Below, piece by piece: positions 1-6,727 of a stretch of 9,381 bases of DNA. This DNA is from Candidatus Magasanikbacteria bacterium CG_4_10_14_0_2_um_filter_41_10 (GTDB taxonomy: Bacteria > Patescibacteriota > Patescibacteriia > Magasanikbacterales > UBA922): positions 1-9,381 of the forward strand of contig PFPJ01000061.1 of assembly GCA_002792995.1 (NCBI GenBank), given 5' to 3'. The position numbers were made by a program, and so were the translations under genes. The notes under the pieces are model-generated. The model worked only from the letters and a program-made list of their open reading frames with translations, ran no database searches and had not been told where the DNA came from. Within the stretch, counting starts at the first letter, position 1. Every line of letters begins with the position of its first letter.

Positions 1-783
1 ACTGATCTTTTTGAGTTGAAGTTGCAGAGTTTGAAAGAAACTGCCGCAGCGTATATTCACATTGTTGTGAAGTCAGGTGTGAAAGCTACTATGCATGAAC
101 ATATTTTGAATAAAGATTTTACTGGCGTCATTATTGATATAGCGCTTGAAGAACATGCAGAGGTCACATATATTGCAGACCAGCGTCATGAGAAGAATCA
201 GTTTGTCATCGCTCTCAGACGTGCGTTTGTCGGCAAAGAAGCAAAGATGAAGTGGATCGATATTGCGATTGGTGCGTCGATTGCAAATTCAAGTATCTAT
301 ACTATTCTCGAACAACCACGATCAGTGGGGGAGACGTACGGGTTGTTTTATGGTCGAGAAACGCAATTTCACGATATTACCCACACGACTATTCATGTTG
401 CAGAACATACCGAAAGCAATTTGAAAACACATGGAGTTTTGGAAGATATGTCGAAAACAATTTATAGAAGTCTGATTGATATTCGAGAGCATGCCTTCAA
501 TGCCGTCGGTCATCAAAAAGAAGAAACCCTACTTTTATCAAAAAGTGCGCAGATTAGTTCTGTGCCAGATCTGGAAATTGCCAATAATGAAGTCTCTTGT
601 TCTCACGGTGTCTCGACAACAAACGTTGATGACGAATCCTTGTTTTATTTCCAATCTCGTGGTATGGATACTGAGACCGCAAAGCAAGCAATGCTGCAAG
701 GACATCTTGGTTCGATAGTAGATATGATTGAAAACGAAGCACTTCGTGCCGATATCATCAGTGATATTATCCGTCAAACGTAG
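1..783 (+). CDS. sufD: SufD-like Fe-S cluster scaffold protein (5' end cut by window)
   Basis: The reading frame is open from base 1 and ends at TAG 781-783, so only about 260 C-terminal residues are seen. They match the beta-helical core and C-terminal helices of the SufB/SufD family: a glycine-bearing strand region with HxxTxHxxxxTxSxL-like character, the LLLSxxA...PxLEI segment, then SCSHG followed by LFYFQSRGM. The CSHG form (Cys at 598-600, His at 604-606) is typical of SufD; the His corresponds to the one known to be needed for assembly in E. coli SufD. SufB usually has a different residue pair here. SufD forms the SufBC2D complex in the cytoplasm on which nascent clusters are built. 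sufS starts 1 nt after its stop, so they are one operon. A SufB gene probably lies upstream, outside the window. A single SufBD-type scaffold is the alternative. Confidence 0.88.
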   Translation, partial: TDLFELKLQSLKETAAAYIHIVVKSGVKATMHEHILNKDFTGVIIDIALEEHAEVTYIADQRHEKNQFVIALRRAFVGKEAKMKWIDIAIGASIANSSIYTILEQPRSVGETYGLFYGRETQFHDITHTTIHVAEHTESNLKTHGVLEDMSKTIYRSLIDIREHAFNAVGHQKEETLLLSKSAQISSVPDLEIANNEVSCSHGVSTTNVDDESLFYFQSRGMDTETAKQAMLQGHLGSIVDMIENEALRADIISDIIRQT

Positions 784-784
784 T

Positions 785-1990
785 ATGAAAGATTCTCTCA
801 AACAATATTTTCCACTATATACAAGCTCCCCTGATCTTGCGTATTTTGATACCGGTGCGTCTGCTCTGAAACCGCAAGTTGTTATTGATAAAATACGTGA
901 ATACTACAGTTCATATGGCGTAAACATCCATCGTGGTCTATATGAAGCAAGTGATCGCGCCACGACAGAACACGATAACGCAAGAGAAATTGTTGCAACT
1001 TTTATCAATGCTGAACCAGAAGAAATTGTATTCATCTATGGAACGACGCATGGACTCAACATGCTTGCAACCTCACTCGGGCAAGAGTTGAAAAAAGGAG
1101 ATAATATTGTTCTGACAGCGTGGGAACATCATGCAAATTTGATCCCTTGGCAACAGATTGCAAAGAACACAGGCGCTGAATTGCGTTTTGTAGATATTGA
1201 CGATGATTATCAGCTCGACATAGAAGACGCAAAGAAAAAGATTGATAGCAATACAAAAATTGTTTCTTTTGGACATGTTTCAAATACACTTGGAAGTCTC
1301 GCTCCGGCAAAGGAACTCATCGCACTCGCAAAACAAGTACAGGCAATTACGATTATTGATGCAGCGCAGTCGATAGTTCACTTGAAAACAGATGTAAAAA
1401 AACTTGATGTAGATTTCCTTGTATTCTCTGGCCACAAGTTATATGGGCCGACAGGCATAGGCGTGTTGTATGGAAAAAAAGAAAAGCTTGCCCAGCTGTC
1501 TCCGGTTATGTTTGGTGGTGATATGATCCTTGATGTGAGCTATGACAGCGCAGAATGGAATGACGTCCCATATCGATTTGAATCAGGAACGCCGAATATT
1601 GCAGGTGCGATTGGGCTTGGGGCTGCAGTGAAGTTTATTGAAAGTATTGGATTACAACATATTCAAGAAAGAGAGACCAAATTAACTAGTTATCTCATAA
1701 ACCAATTATCCTCTTTGCCAAACGTACAAATCATTGGTTCATCAAATCCGTCAAAACATCACGGTGTCATTTCGATTCACATCCCAGGTATTCACACACA
1801 CGACATTGCAGAGATTCTCAATCGCCACAATGTTGCCATCCGAGTAGGAAGTCATTGTGCTATGCCACTCATGAAAAAATTAGGTTTGCCCGGTGGTACA
1901 GCAAGATTTTCAGTAGGCATGTATAATGATGAAAAAGATGTTGACACGGCAATGACATCGTTGAAGGAAGCTATTGATATTTTTAAATAA
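785..1990 (+). CDS. sufS: Cysteine desulfurase SufS (group II, PLP-dependent)
   Basis: This 401-residue protein removes sulfur from L-cysteine as an enzyme persulfide, giving alanine. The PLP lysine is K218 in FSGHKLYGPTG, and the catalytic cysteine is C358 in RVGSHCAMPLM, the RxGxHC form of group II enzymes. The N-terminus (YFDTGASALKPQ) and the ARFSVGMYNDEKDVD tail are also typical. I chose ATG 785 because it directly follows the sufD stop and gives the usual family length and N-terminus. An in-frame ATG at 728 would add 19 residues encoded inside sufD and is unlikely. H339 in HTHD lies 19 residues before C358, the same spacing as the B. subtilis SufS histidine (H342 and C361) that swaps into the SufU zinc site, so a SufU partner is expected. 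That comparison is from memory, not an alignment. No Shine-Dalgarno is seen. Confidence 0.96.
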   Translation: MKDSLKQYFPLYTSSPDLAYFDTGASALKPQVVIDKIREYYSSYGVNIHRGLYEASDRATTEHDNAREIVATFINAEPEEIVFIYGTTHGLNMLATSLGQELKKGDNIVLTAWEHHANLIPWQQIAKNTGAELRFVDIDDDYQLDIEDAKKKIDSNTKIVSFGHVSNTLGSLAPAKELIALAKQVQAITIIDAAQSIVHLKTDVKKLDVDFLVFSGHKLYGPTGIGVLYGKKEKLAQLSPVMFGGDMILDVSYDSAEWNDVPYRFESGTPNIAGAIGLGAAVKFIESIGLQHIQERETKLTSYLINQLSSLPNVQIIGSSNPSKHHGVISIHIPGIHTHDIAEILNRHNVAIRVGSHCAMPLMKKLGLPGGTARFSVGMYNDEKDVDTAMTSLKEAIDIFK

Positions 1991-2036
1991 TACACTGTAG
2001 TATTAAGTAATATGTAGTAAGTAATACGTTTTTTTC

Positions 2037-2139
2037 TGTCATGCCGGACTTGATCCCGCATCTTTCCTCACAAGCAACGTCTTTCGTGAGAGAGATCCTG
2101 AATCAAGCCTGCCTATCTGTAGACTGGTTCAGGATGACA
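2037..2139. repeat. Palindromic intergenic repeat (TGTCAT...ATGACA), possible MITE-like element
   Basis: The block begins TGTCAT (2037-2042) and ends ATGACA (2134-2139). Inside, 2050-2071 pairs with 2086-2106 as a long imperfect hairpin: CTCAC with GTGAG at the tip, then roughly 12 further pairs with three mismatches, and some pairing continues outward to 2045 and 2111. A second hairpin, 2095-2105 with 2125-2135, uses the 3' arm of the first, so the two are mutually exclusive. Dispersed palindromes with TGTCAT-type ends and GACTTGATCC-like interiors are known from many bacterial genomes; membership of such a family is inferred and cannot be tested with one copy. Confidence 0.7.
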
Positions 2140-2150
2140 AATTACGTACT

Positions 2151-2206
2151 TATTACGAATTACCTATTACGAATTACCTATTACGAATTACCTATTACTG
2201 ATTACT
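2151..2206. repeat. 14-bp tandem repeat, three perfect copies plus one degenerate
   Basis: The unit TATTACGAATTACC occurs perfectly at 2151-2164, 2165-2178 and 2179-2192, and a decayed fourth copy (TATTACTGATTACT) occupies 2193-2206, ending 5 nt before the sufU start codon. The array directly follows the palindromic core. Copies this alike suggest recent expansion by slippage, so copy number may vary between strains. Confidence 0.9.
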
Positions 2207-2211
2207 AATAT

Positions 2212-2583
2212 ATGGACGACCTTCTCTACAAAGACATGATTTTGGATCTATACAAGCATCCACTGAATAGAAAAAATCTTGAATCTTTTACAACAGAAAA
2301 AAAATCGCACAATCCAACCTGTGGTGATTTGGTGACGATGCAAGTATTGTTTGATGATGATGGAAAAGTAAAAGACATTGGCCACCAAGGAGAAGGGTGT
2401 GCTATTTCACAAGCAGCACTTTCACTGATTACGGATAAAGTAAAAGGACTGACAAAAGAAGAAATTATTGCTATTTCTGAAGAAGATATGCTGTCCATGC
2501 TCGGTATACCTATATCGCACGCAAGAATGAAATGTGCCCTTCTCGGATGGAACACACTTAAATCAATGATGAGCGAACTATGA
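2212..2583 (+). CDS. sufU: SufU-type sulfur-transfer / scaffold protein
   Basis: This 123-residue protein is of the IscU/SufU fold. It carries NPTCGD (C37, D39), GEGCAIS (C63) and RMKCALLGW (C108). In SufU proteins these three cysteines and the aspartate hold a zinc ion, and the protein accepts persulfide sulfur from SufS. Lysine rather than histidine precedes the third cysteine, which is SufU-like; IscU has His-Cys there. However, only 44 residues lie between C63 and C108, close to IscU spacing, whereas B. subtilis SufU has a further insertion of roughly 18-21 residues. This is therefore a short form. The ATG at 2212 follows the tandem repeat with no Shine-Dalgarno. The stop overlaps the sufC start as ATGA, implying translational coupling. 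Confidence 0.94.
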   Translation: MDDLLYKDMILDLYKHPLNRKNLESFTTEKKSHNPTCGDLVTMQVLFDDDGKVKDIGHQGEGCAISQAALSLITDKVKGLTKEEIIAISEEDMLSMLGIPISHARMKCALLGWNTLKSMMSEL

Positions 2584-3314
2584 GTCTTTCTATACAAAAC
2601 CTCCACGCAAAAGCTGATGACAAAGACATTTTGAAAGGTGTCAATCTTTCTGTTGAAAAAGGAAGTGTTGTTGTTATCATGGGACCAAATGGATCTGGAA
2701 AATCTACCTTAGCAAATACACTGGCAGGTCATCCTACATACGAGGTTACAGAGGGGGAGATCTTTCTTGATGAAGAAAATATTACAGAAGCAACACCAGA
2801 TGAGCGAGCAAAAAAAGGAATGTTTCTCTCTATGCAATATCCACCGGGGATAGACGGTGTTACTGTTGCAAACTTTCTTCGTCTTGCGATCAATGCACAG
2901 CGTGGAAAAACGCAGAATCCTCTGGAAGTACACGCCATGCTCCTTGAGAAAATGAAGGATTTGAATATTGATGAATCATTTTTGACTCGCTATGTGAATG
3001 TTGGCATGTCAGGTGGAGAAAAAAAACGTCTCGAAATTTTGCAGATGTCTGTTCTCGAACCAACCTATGCTATTCTTGACGAGACAGATTCGGGTCTTGA
3101 TGTCGATGCACTTCGTATTGTGTCAGACGGCATCAATCGTTTCCGAAATCCGGAAACAGGTGTCCTTCTCATCACGCATTACAATCGTATTTTGGAATAT
3201 GTGAAGCCTGATGAGATTCATATCATGATGGATGGAAAGATTGTGAAAAGTGGGGGAGCCGAGTTAGCGGTAGAGATTGAAAAGGTTGGGTATGATGCAT
3301 TAAAAAAGCTATGA
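2580..3314 (+). CDS. sufC: SufC, ABC-type ATPase of the SUF scaffold complex
   Basis: This 244-residue cytoplasmic ABC ATPase powers the SufB-C-D scaffold and is not a transporter. Visible motifs in order are Walker A GPNGSGKS (35-42, K41), Q-loop MQYP (Q86), signature SGGEKKR (144-150), Walker B AILDETD with D167 and E168, D-loop SGLDVDAL (171-178) and the switch histidine H200. The SGGEKKRLEILQMSVLEP and LDETDSGLDVDAL stretches are highly characteristic of SufC and separate it from transporter ATPases. Length is normal. Its start overlaps the sufU stop and its stop overlaps the next start, both as ATGA, so sufU, sufC and the DUF59 gene should be co-translated. Confidence 0.97.
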   Translation: MSLSIQNLHAKADDKDILKGVNLSVEKGSVVVIMGPNGSGKSTLANTLAGHPTYEVTEGEIFLDEENITEATPDERAKKGMFLSMQYPPGIDGVTVANFLRLAINAQRGKTQNPLEVHAMLLEKMKDLNIDESFLTRYVNVGMSGGEKKRLEILQMSVLEPTYAILDETDSGLDVDALRIVSDGINRFRNPETGVLLITHYNRILEYVKPDEIHIMMDGKIVKSGGAELAVEIEKVGYDALKKL

Positions 3315-3598
3315 TCACAAAAGAAGACGTAGAAGCACATCTCAAAATGGTCATTGATCCAGAAGTTGGACTCGATATTTATACTATGGGTCTTATTCGT
3401 GAGATAGATATTCCAGACGATGAACATATTCATATAGAGATGACATACACCACCCCCATGTGTCCTGCTGGACCTGCTATCCAGGATGCTATGCGTGAAG
3501 CGATGTTGAATCTTGGTGTAGAACATGTCACAATAGAAGTCAGTTTTGACCCACCCTGGGAGATGCCAGAGGCATTGAAGGTCATGATGGGGCTTTAA
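3311..3598 (+). CDS. sufT: MIP18/DUF59 family Fe-S assembly factor (SufT-like)
   Basis: This 95-residue single-domain protein matches the MIP18 (DUF59) family: VIDPEVGLDIYTMGLI near the N-terminus (14-29), a central MTYTTPMCPAG with one conserved cysteine (C51), and SFDPPWEMPEA near the C-terminus (78-88). Members act in maturation or delivery of iron-sulfur clusters, and stand-alone forms beside suf genes are called SufT. Here it is coupled to sufC by an ATGA overlap, which supports a SUF role. PaaD, which shares this domain, is less likely because no phenylacetate genes are nearby. The exact step it performs is not settled for the family. Confidence 0.9.
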   Translation: MITKEDVEAHLKMVIDPEVGLDIYTMGLIREIDIPDDEHIHIEMTYTTPMCPAGPAIQDAMREAMLNLGVEHVTIEVSFDPPWEMPEALKVMMGL

Positions 3599-3612
3599 CA
3601 TATATAAATACT

Positions 3613-3936
3613 ATGGAATACGATCCACCAATAAATACTGATTCCGACGAAGACATCGCAATGCCCGAAGACATGCCAGATGAGTATTATCAAGGCATTC
3701 GAAAAGAAGGGAAGATCCGTCGCATTGTTGTCGACAAGCAAGCCTGTATTGGTGCTATGTCGTGTTCTGTTGTTGCTCCTCTTGTATTTCAGATGGATGA
3801 AGAAGATATCGCGTATATTCCAGAAGGGCACGAAGCATCAGATGAAGAAACAATTCTCCTAGGAGCACAGTCTTGCCCTGTCTTGGCGATTCATCTTTTT
3901 GATAAAGACGGAAAAAAGATTTTTCCAGAAGAATAA
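3613..3936 (+). CDS. Small ferredoxin-like Fe-S protein with three-cysteine motif and acidic N-terminal tail
   Basis: This 107-residue protein starts 14 nt after sufT. Residues 38-107 look like a single-cluster ferredoxin: C45-IGAMS-C51 followed by VVAPLVFQMDEED, then SCPVLAI with C88. The usual second cysteine of CxxCxxC is alanine (A48), giving C-x5-C...CP. That pattern is known in [3Fe-4S] ferredoxins and in some [4Fe-4S] ferredoxins with a non-cysteine or exchangeable fourth ligand. Residues 1-28 form an acidic, proline-containing extension without a signal peptide. Its place at the end of the suf cluster suggests it carries electrons for cluster assembly or receives a cluster, but this is inference. 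An intrinsic terminator follows 40 nt downstream and closes the operon. Confidence 0.85.
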   Translation: MEYDPPINTDSDEDIAMPEDMPDEYYQGIRKEGKIRRIVVDKQACIGAMSCSVVAPLVFQMDEEDIAYIPEGHEASDEETILLGAQSCPVLAIHLFDKDGKKIFPEE

Positions 3937-3976
3937 TCTCCCATCACCCAGCATATAGCACATATATAGACTAGAT

Positions 3977-4010
3977 AAAAAAAGAACGACACTACTGCCG
4001 TTCTTTTTTT
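3977..4010. terminator. Bidirectional intrinsic terminator between ferredoxin gene and clpB
   Basis: AAAAAAAGAACG (3977-3988) pairs perfectly with CGTTCTTTTTTT (3999-4010) over 12 bp, with a 10-nt loop. The T-rich and A-rich outer arms supply a U-run in either direction. It lies 40 nt after the ferredoxin stop (+) and 12 nt after the clpB stop (-), so it can end both convergent transcripts. Confidence 0.93.
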
Positions 4011-4022
4011 CGTAAAGAAATG

Positions 4023-6656
4023 TTACTTGAGTACTAATCCATTCTTTCCAACATCTACCTTTACTGTTTTCCCTTCTTCAATCTTTCCTTCCAGAATATC
4101 AAGTGCAAGTGTATCGAGCAGTTCTGTCTGAATAAGGCGCTTTAGTGGGCGAGCACCCATTTGGGGATCATATCCTTTCTTTGCGAGCCAATCCTTTGCT
4201 TTTGTAGACACATCGAGCGTAATGCGTTGTTCTGTCAGTCTCTTGCCAACACGAGCAAGTTGCAGGTCAACGATGCTTCGAATTTCTTTTTTATCAAGAG
4301 GATGAAACGTGATAATTTCATCGATACGATTAAGAAATTCAGGTTTGAAATGTTCTTTCAATCCTTCCATAACCTTTTCTTTCATTCTGTTTTCTTCCTG
4401 TTCTTTTGATTTTTTTCCTTTTTCTTGAAACCCAAATTCACCACGCTGTCCCATAGCCATAATCACATCACTGGCAATATTACTCGTCATGATGATAACG
4501 GTATTTTTGAAGTTTATTTTTCGTCCCTTTGCATCTTTCACATGTCCATCGTCGAGAATCTGTAGCATGATATTAAAGACATCTGGATGTGCTTTTTCGA
4601 TCTCATCGAAAAGAAGAACCGAATAGGGACGTCGACGAATAATTTCTGTGAGCTGTCCGCCTTCTTCATACCCGACATAGCCAGGAGGGGAACCGATCAA
4701 CTTGCTTGTCGCGTGACGTTCCATATATTCACTCATGTCCACTCGAACCAAGGCATCTTCGTCATTAAAAAGAAACTCAGCAAGACCTCTGGCAAGTTCT
4801 GTTTTTCCAACTCCAGTCGGCCCCATAAAGATAAAGCTGCCAATAGGTTTATTCTCTTCGGAAACACCTGCACGAGATCGTCTGATAGCATTAGAAACTG
4901 CTTTAATAGCTTCAGATTGCCCTATAACACGTTTTGAAAGTACGGTTTCCATAGTAGCAAGCTTTTTGAGGTCATCTTGGAGCATTTTATCTACAGGAAT
5001 ACCGGTCCAACGTGCCACAACACCTGCAATATCTTCTTCTGTGACTTCTTCCTTCAAAATTGCTCGCTTTTCTTGAAGATTCGCAAGCTTTTGTTGATCT
5101 TTTTTCAGTGCTTCTTCAGTACTCGGAATATTGCCATATCTTATTTCTGCAACTTTTTGCAAATTTCCTTTTCGTTCTTCAATCTCTGCCTGTTGCTTCA
5201 GAGTATCAATATCTTTTTTGTATCCGCGGATTTTGGAAATGATTTCTTTTTCATGTTTCCAATGCAATTCAATTTCACCAATATCTTCTTTCAAGTTTGC
5301 AAGATCCTTTTTCAACTTTGCTTCACGCTCTTTTGAATTTGCGTCTTTTTCTTTTTTGAGTGCAGAAAGCTCAATTTCAATTTTCATCATCTTGCGTTTC
5401 ATCTTATCGAGGTCGTCCGGCATAGATTCAATCTCAAGGCGTAATGCACTGGTCGCTTCATCGATAAGATCAATTGCTTTGTCTGGTAAAAAACGGTCTG
5501 TGATATACCGACTCGACAGTTTTACAGCGGCAACAAGAGCAGGATCTGTAATACGTACTCCGTGATGCACTTCATATTTTTCCTTAATACCACGAAGAAT
5601 CGCAATAGCATCTTCCTCACTTGGCTCCTTCACCATCACTGGTTGAAACCGACGTTCAAAGGCTGCATCTTTTTCTATGTGTTGCTGATACTCCTTGATT
5701 GTCGTAGCGCCGATCGTTCGAAGCTCTCCACGAGCAAGTGCAGGCTTTAGCATATTTGACGCGTCTACGGCCCCCTCAGAGCTTCCAGCACCCATAATTG
5801 TGTGAAGCTCGTCTATGAAAAGGATGATCTTTCCATGAGAATCAGTCACTTCTTTCAACACTGCTTTGAGTCGTTCTTCAAATTCACCTCGAAATTTTGT
5901 GCCTGCCACGAGCGAACCCACATCGAGACCGATGACTTCCTTCTCTTTCAAACTCTCAGGAACGTCACCATTCACAATACGTTGAGCAAGTCCTTCTACA
6001 ATAGCTGTTTTCCCTACACCTGGTTCACCGATCAGAACTGGATTATTTTTTGTTCTTCGGGTCAATACTTGCATGACGCGTCGAATTTCATCATCGCGTC
6101 CGATCACTGGATCAAGTTTTTCTTTCCGAGCCCTCTCGGTATAATTCAATCCATACTTTTCCAACACTTGATATGTGCTTTCAGGAGTAGGGGAATCAAC
6201 ACGTTGTGATCCGCGCACAGTTGCAAGGACTTTCAGTGCATCTGCATGCTGAACACCTTGCTTCATTAGTGCATCGCTGATAGGATTTTTATTTGTTAGA
6301 AAAGAAAGAAGAAGATGTTCAACACTGATGTATTCATCACCCATTTTTTGTGATTCATTTTGTGCATTTTGAAGGATAAACATCATTGCCTGTCCCATCA
6401 TAATTTGACCCATGCCACCGCCCATAGCACCAAATTGCTTTGGAAAAACATCAATCATCTGTTGGGTATCCTGACGTAATTCTTCTATATTCACAGTCAA
6501 TTTTTTGAGGACAGACAATACAACCCCTTCTTCTTGTTCGAGAAGGGCAAGAAAAAGATGAGGTGGTTCCACTTGTGGTTGTCCATTATTCTGCGCAATT
6601 TGTGATGCATGTTGCAGTGCTTCTTGCGACTTTTGGGTAAAATTTTGTGGAATCAT
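4023..6656 (-). CDS. clpB: ATP-dependent disaggregase chaperone ClpB
   Basis: This 877-residue Hsp100 protein pulls polypeptides out of aggregates with DnaK/DnaJ/GrpE, in the cytoplasm. The Clp N domain spans about 1-150. NBD1 has Walker A GEPGVGKT (210-217), Walker B with D282 and E283, and arginines R335-R336. The coiled-coil middle domain (about 405-540) separates ClpB from ClpA, ClpC and ClpX. NBD2 has Walker A GPTGVGKT (612-619), Walker B LLFDE (D684, E685), LNRIDE (775-780) and sensor-2 GARPLKR (834-840). Pore loop 1 reads AGTKFRGEFEER with Phe where Tyr is usual; NBD2 has GYVGYEEGG. The length is slightly above the usual ~860, owing to a Met/Gly-rich stretch at 77-92 and a lysine/glutamate-rich stretch near 746-762. 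The promoter and CIRCE operator lie just upstream; no Shine-Dalgarno precedes ATG 6654-6656. Confidence 0.98.
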   Translation of the reverse strand: MIPQNFTQKSQEALQHASQIAQNNGQPQVEPPHLFLALLEQEEGVVLSVLKKLTVNIEELRQDTQQMIDVFPKQFGAMGGGMGQIMMGQAMMFILQNAQNESQKMGDEYISVEHLLLSFLTNKNPISDALMKQGVQHADALKVLATVRGSQRVDSPTPESTYQVLEKYGLNYTERARKEKLDPVIGRDDEIRRVMQVLTRRTKNNPVLIGEPGVGKTAIVEGLAQRIVNGDVPESLKEKEVIGLDVGSLVAGTKFRGEFEERLKAVLKEVTDSHGKIILFIDELHTIMGAGSSEGAVDASNMLKPALARGELRTIGATTIKEYQQHIEKDAAFERRFQPVMVKEPSEEDAIAILRGIKEKYEVHHGVRITDPALVAAVKLSSRYITDRFLPDKAIDLIDEATSALRLEIESMPDDLDKMKRKMMKIEIELSALKKEKDANSKEREAKLKKDLANLKEDIGEIELHWKHEKEIISKIRGYKKDIDTLKQQAEIEERKGNLQKVAEIRYGNIPSTEEALKKDQQKLANLQEKRAILKEEVTEEDIAGVVARWTGIPVDKMLQDDLKKLATMETVLSKRVIGQSEAIKAVSNAIRRSRAGVSEENKPIGSFIFMGPTGVGKTELARGLAEFLFNDEDALVRVDMSEYMERHATSKLIGSPPGYVGYEEGGQLTEIIRRRPYSVLLFDEIEKAHPDVFNIMLQILDDGHVKDAKGRKINFKNTVIIMTSNIASDVIMAMGQRGEFGFQEKGKKSKEQEENRMKEKVMEGLKEHFKPEFLNRIDEIITFHPLDKKEIRSIVDLQLARVGKRLTEQRITLDVSTKAKDWLAKKGYDPQMGARPLKRLIQTELLDTLALDILEGKIEEGKTVKVDVGKNGLVLK

Positions 6657-6671
6657 AGTAATAATACTATA

Positions 6672-6698
6672 TTAGCACTCTATACTAACGAGTGATAA
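6672..6698. promoter_or_regulatory. CIRCE operator (HrcA binding site) of clpB
   Basis: TTAGCACTC (6672-6680), a 9-nt spacer (6681-6689) and GAGTGATAA (6690-6698) match the CIRCE consensus TTAGCACTC-N9-GAGTGCTAA except for one base in the right arm. It sits between the clpB -10 box and start codon and covers the expected transcription start near 6693. HrcA bound here would block transcription until heat or protein-folding stress inactivates it. hrcA itself is not in the window. Confidence 0.95.
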
Positions 6699-6699
6699 T

Positions 6700-6727
6700 A
6701 CTATACCAAATTGATTTTTCTTGTCAA
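6700..6727 (-). promoter_or_regulatory. Sigma70-type promoter of clpB
   Basis: On the minus strand, TTGACA (6727-6722) is a consensus -35 box, followed after 16 nt by TATAGT (6705-6700) as the -10 box. The start point would fall around 6693, inside the CIRCE operator, leaving a leader of about 37 nt. This layout of housekeeping promoter plus operator fits repression by HrcA rather than a dedicated heat-shock sigma factor. Confidence 0.8.

Larger units (their letters stand above)
1991..2211. other. sufS-sufU intergenic region made of repeats
   Basis: These 221 bp interrupt an otherwise tightly packed locus. They hold an AT-rich left flank, a palindromic core (2037-2139) and a 14-bp tandem array (2151-2206). 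The left flank has a weak hairpin (GTATTA 2000-2005 with TAATAC 2022-2027) followed by seven T residues (2029-2035). That could act as a poor terminator but has only a 6-bp AT-rich stem. No open frame with coding character and no clear promoter were found. The flank words (AAGTAATACG on the left, CGTACTTATTACG on the right) are loosely inverted relative to each other, as if the whole block were one symmetric inserted element. Confidence 0.7.

Noticed and set aside
728..784. An upstream ATG at 728 in frame with sufS that would extend it by 19 residues
   Set aside because: The extension lies wholly inside the sufD coding region and has no family match. ATG 785, just after the sufD stop, gives the normal SufS N-terminus.
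2000..2035. Intrinsic terminator after sufS
   Set aside because: The stem is only 6 bp and nearly all A-T before a seven-T run; too weak to call as a separate feature.
2151..2206. Regularly spaced repeats considered as a CRISPR array
   Set aside because: The units are 14 bp and directly contiguous with no spacers, and no cas gene is present.
2226..2606. A 126-residue minus-strand frame opposite sufU
   Set aside because: It mirrors the sufU coding region and has no motif of its own.
2580..3314. Possible recoding of UGA as glycine, as in some candidate phyla
   Set aside because: sufU and sufC both end at TGA in ATGA overlaps at family-typical lengths, and the other complete genes are free of in-frame TGA.
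3218..3601. A 127-residue minus-strand frame across sufC and sufT
   Set aside because: It overlaps two confident genes, has no family features and no promoter or spacing supporting it.
5131..5565. Several plus-strand frames (up to 144 residues) opposite clpB
   Set aside because: Their Phe/Ser-rich content is the complement of the Lys/Glu-rich coiled coil of ClpB, so they are shadows.
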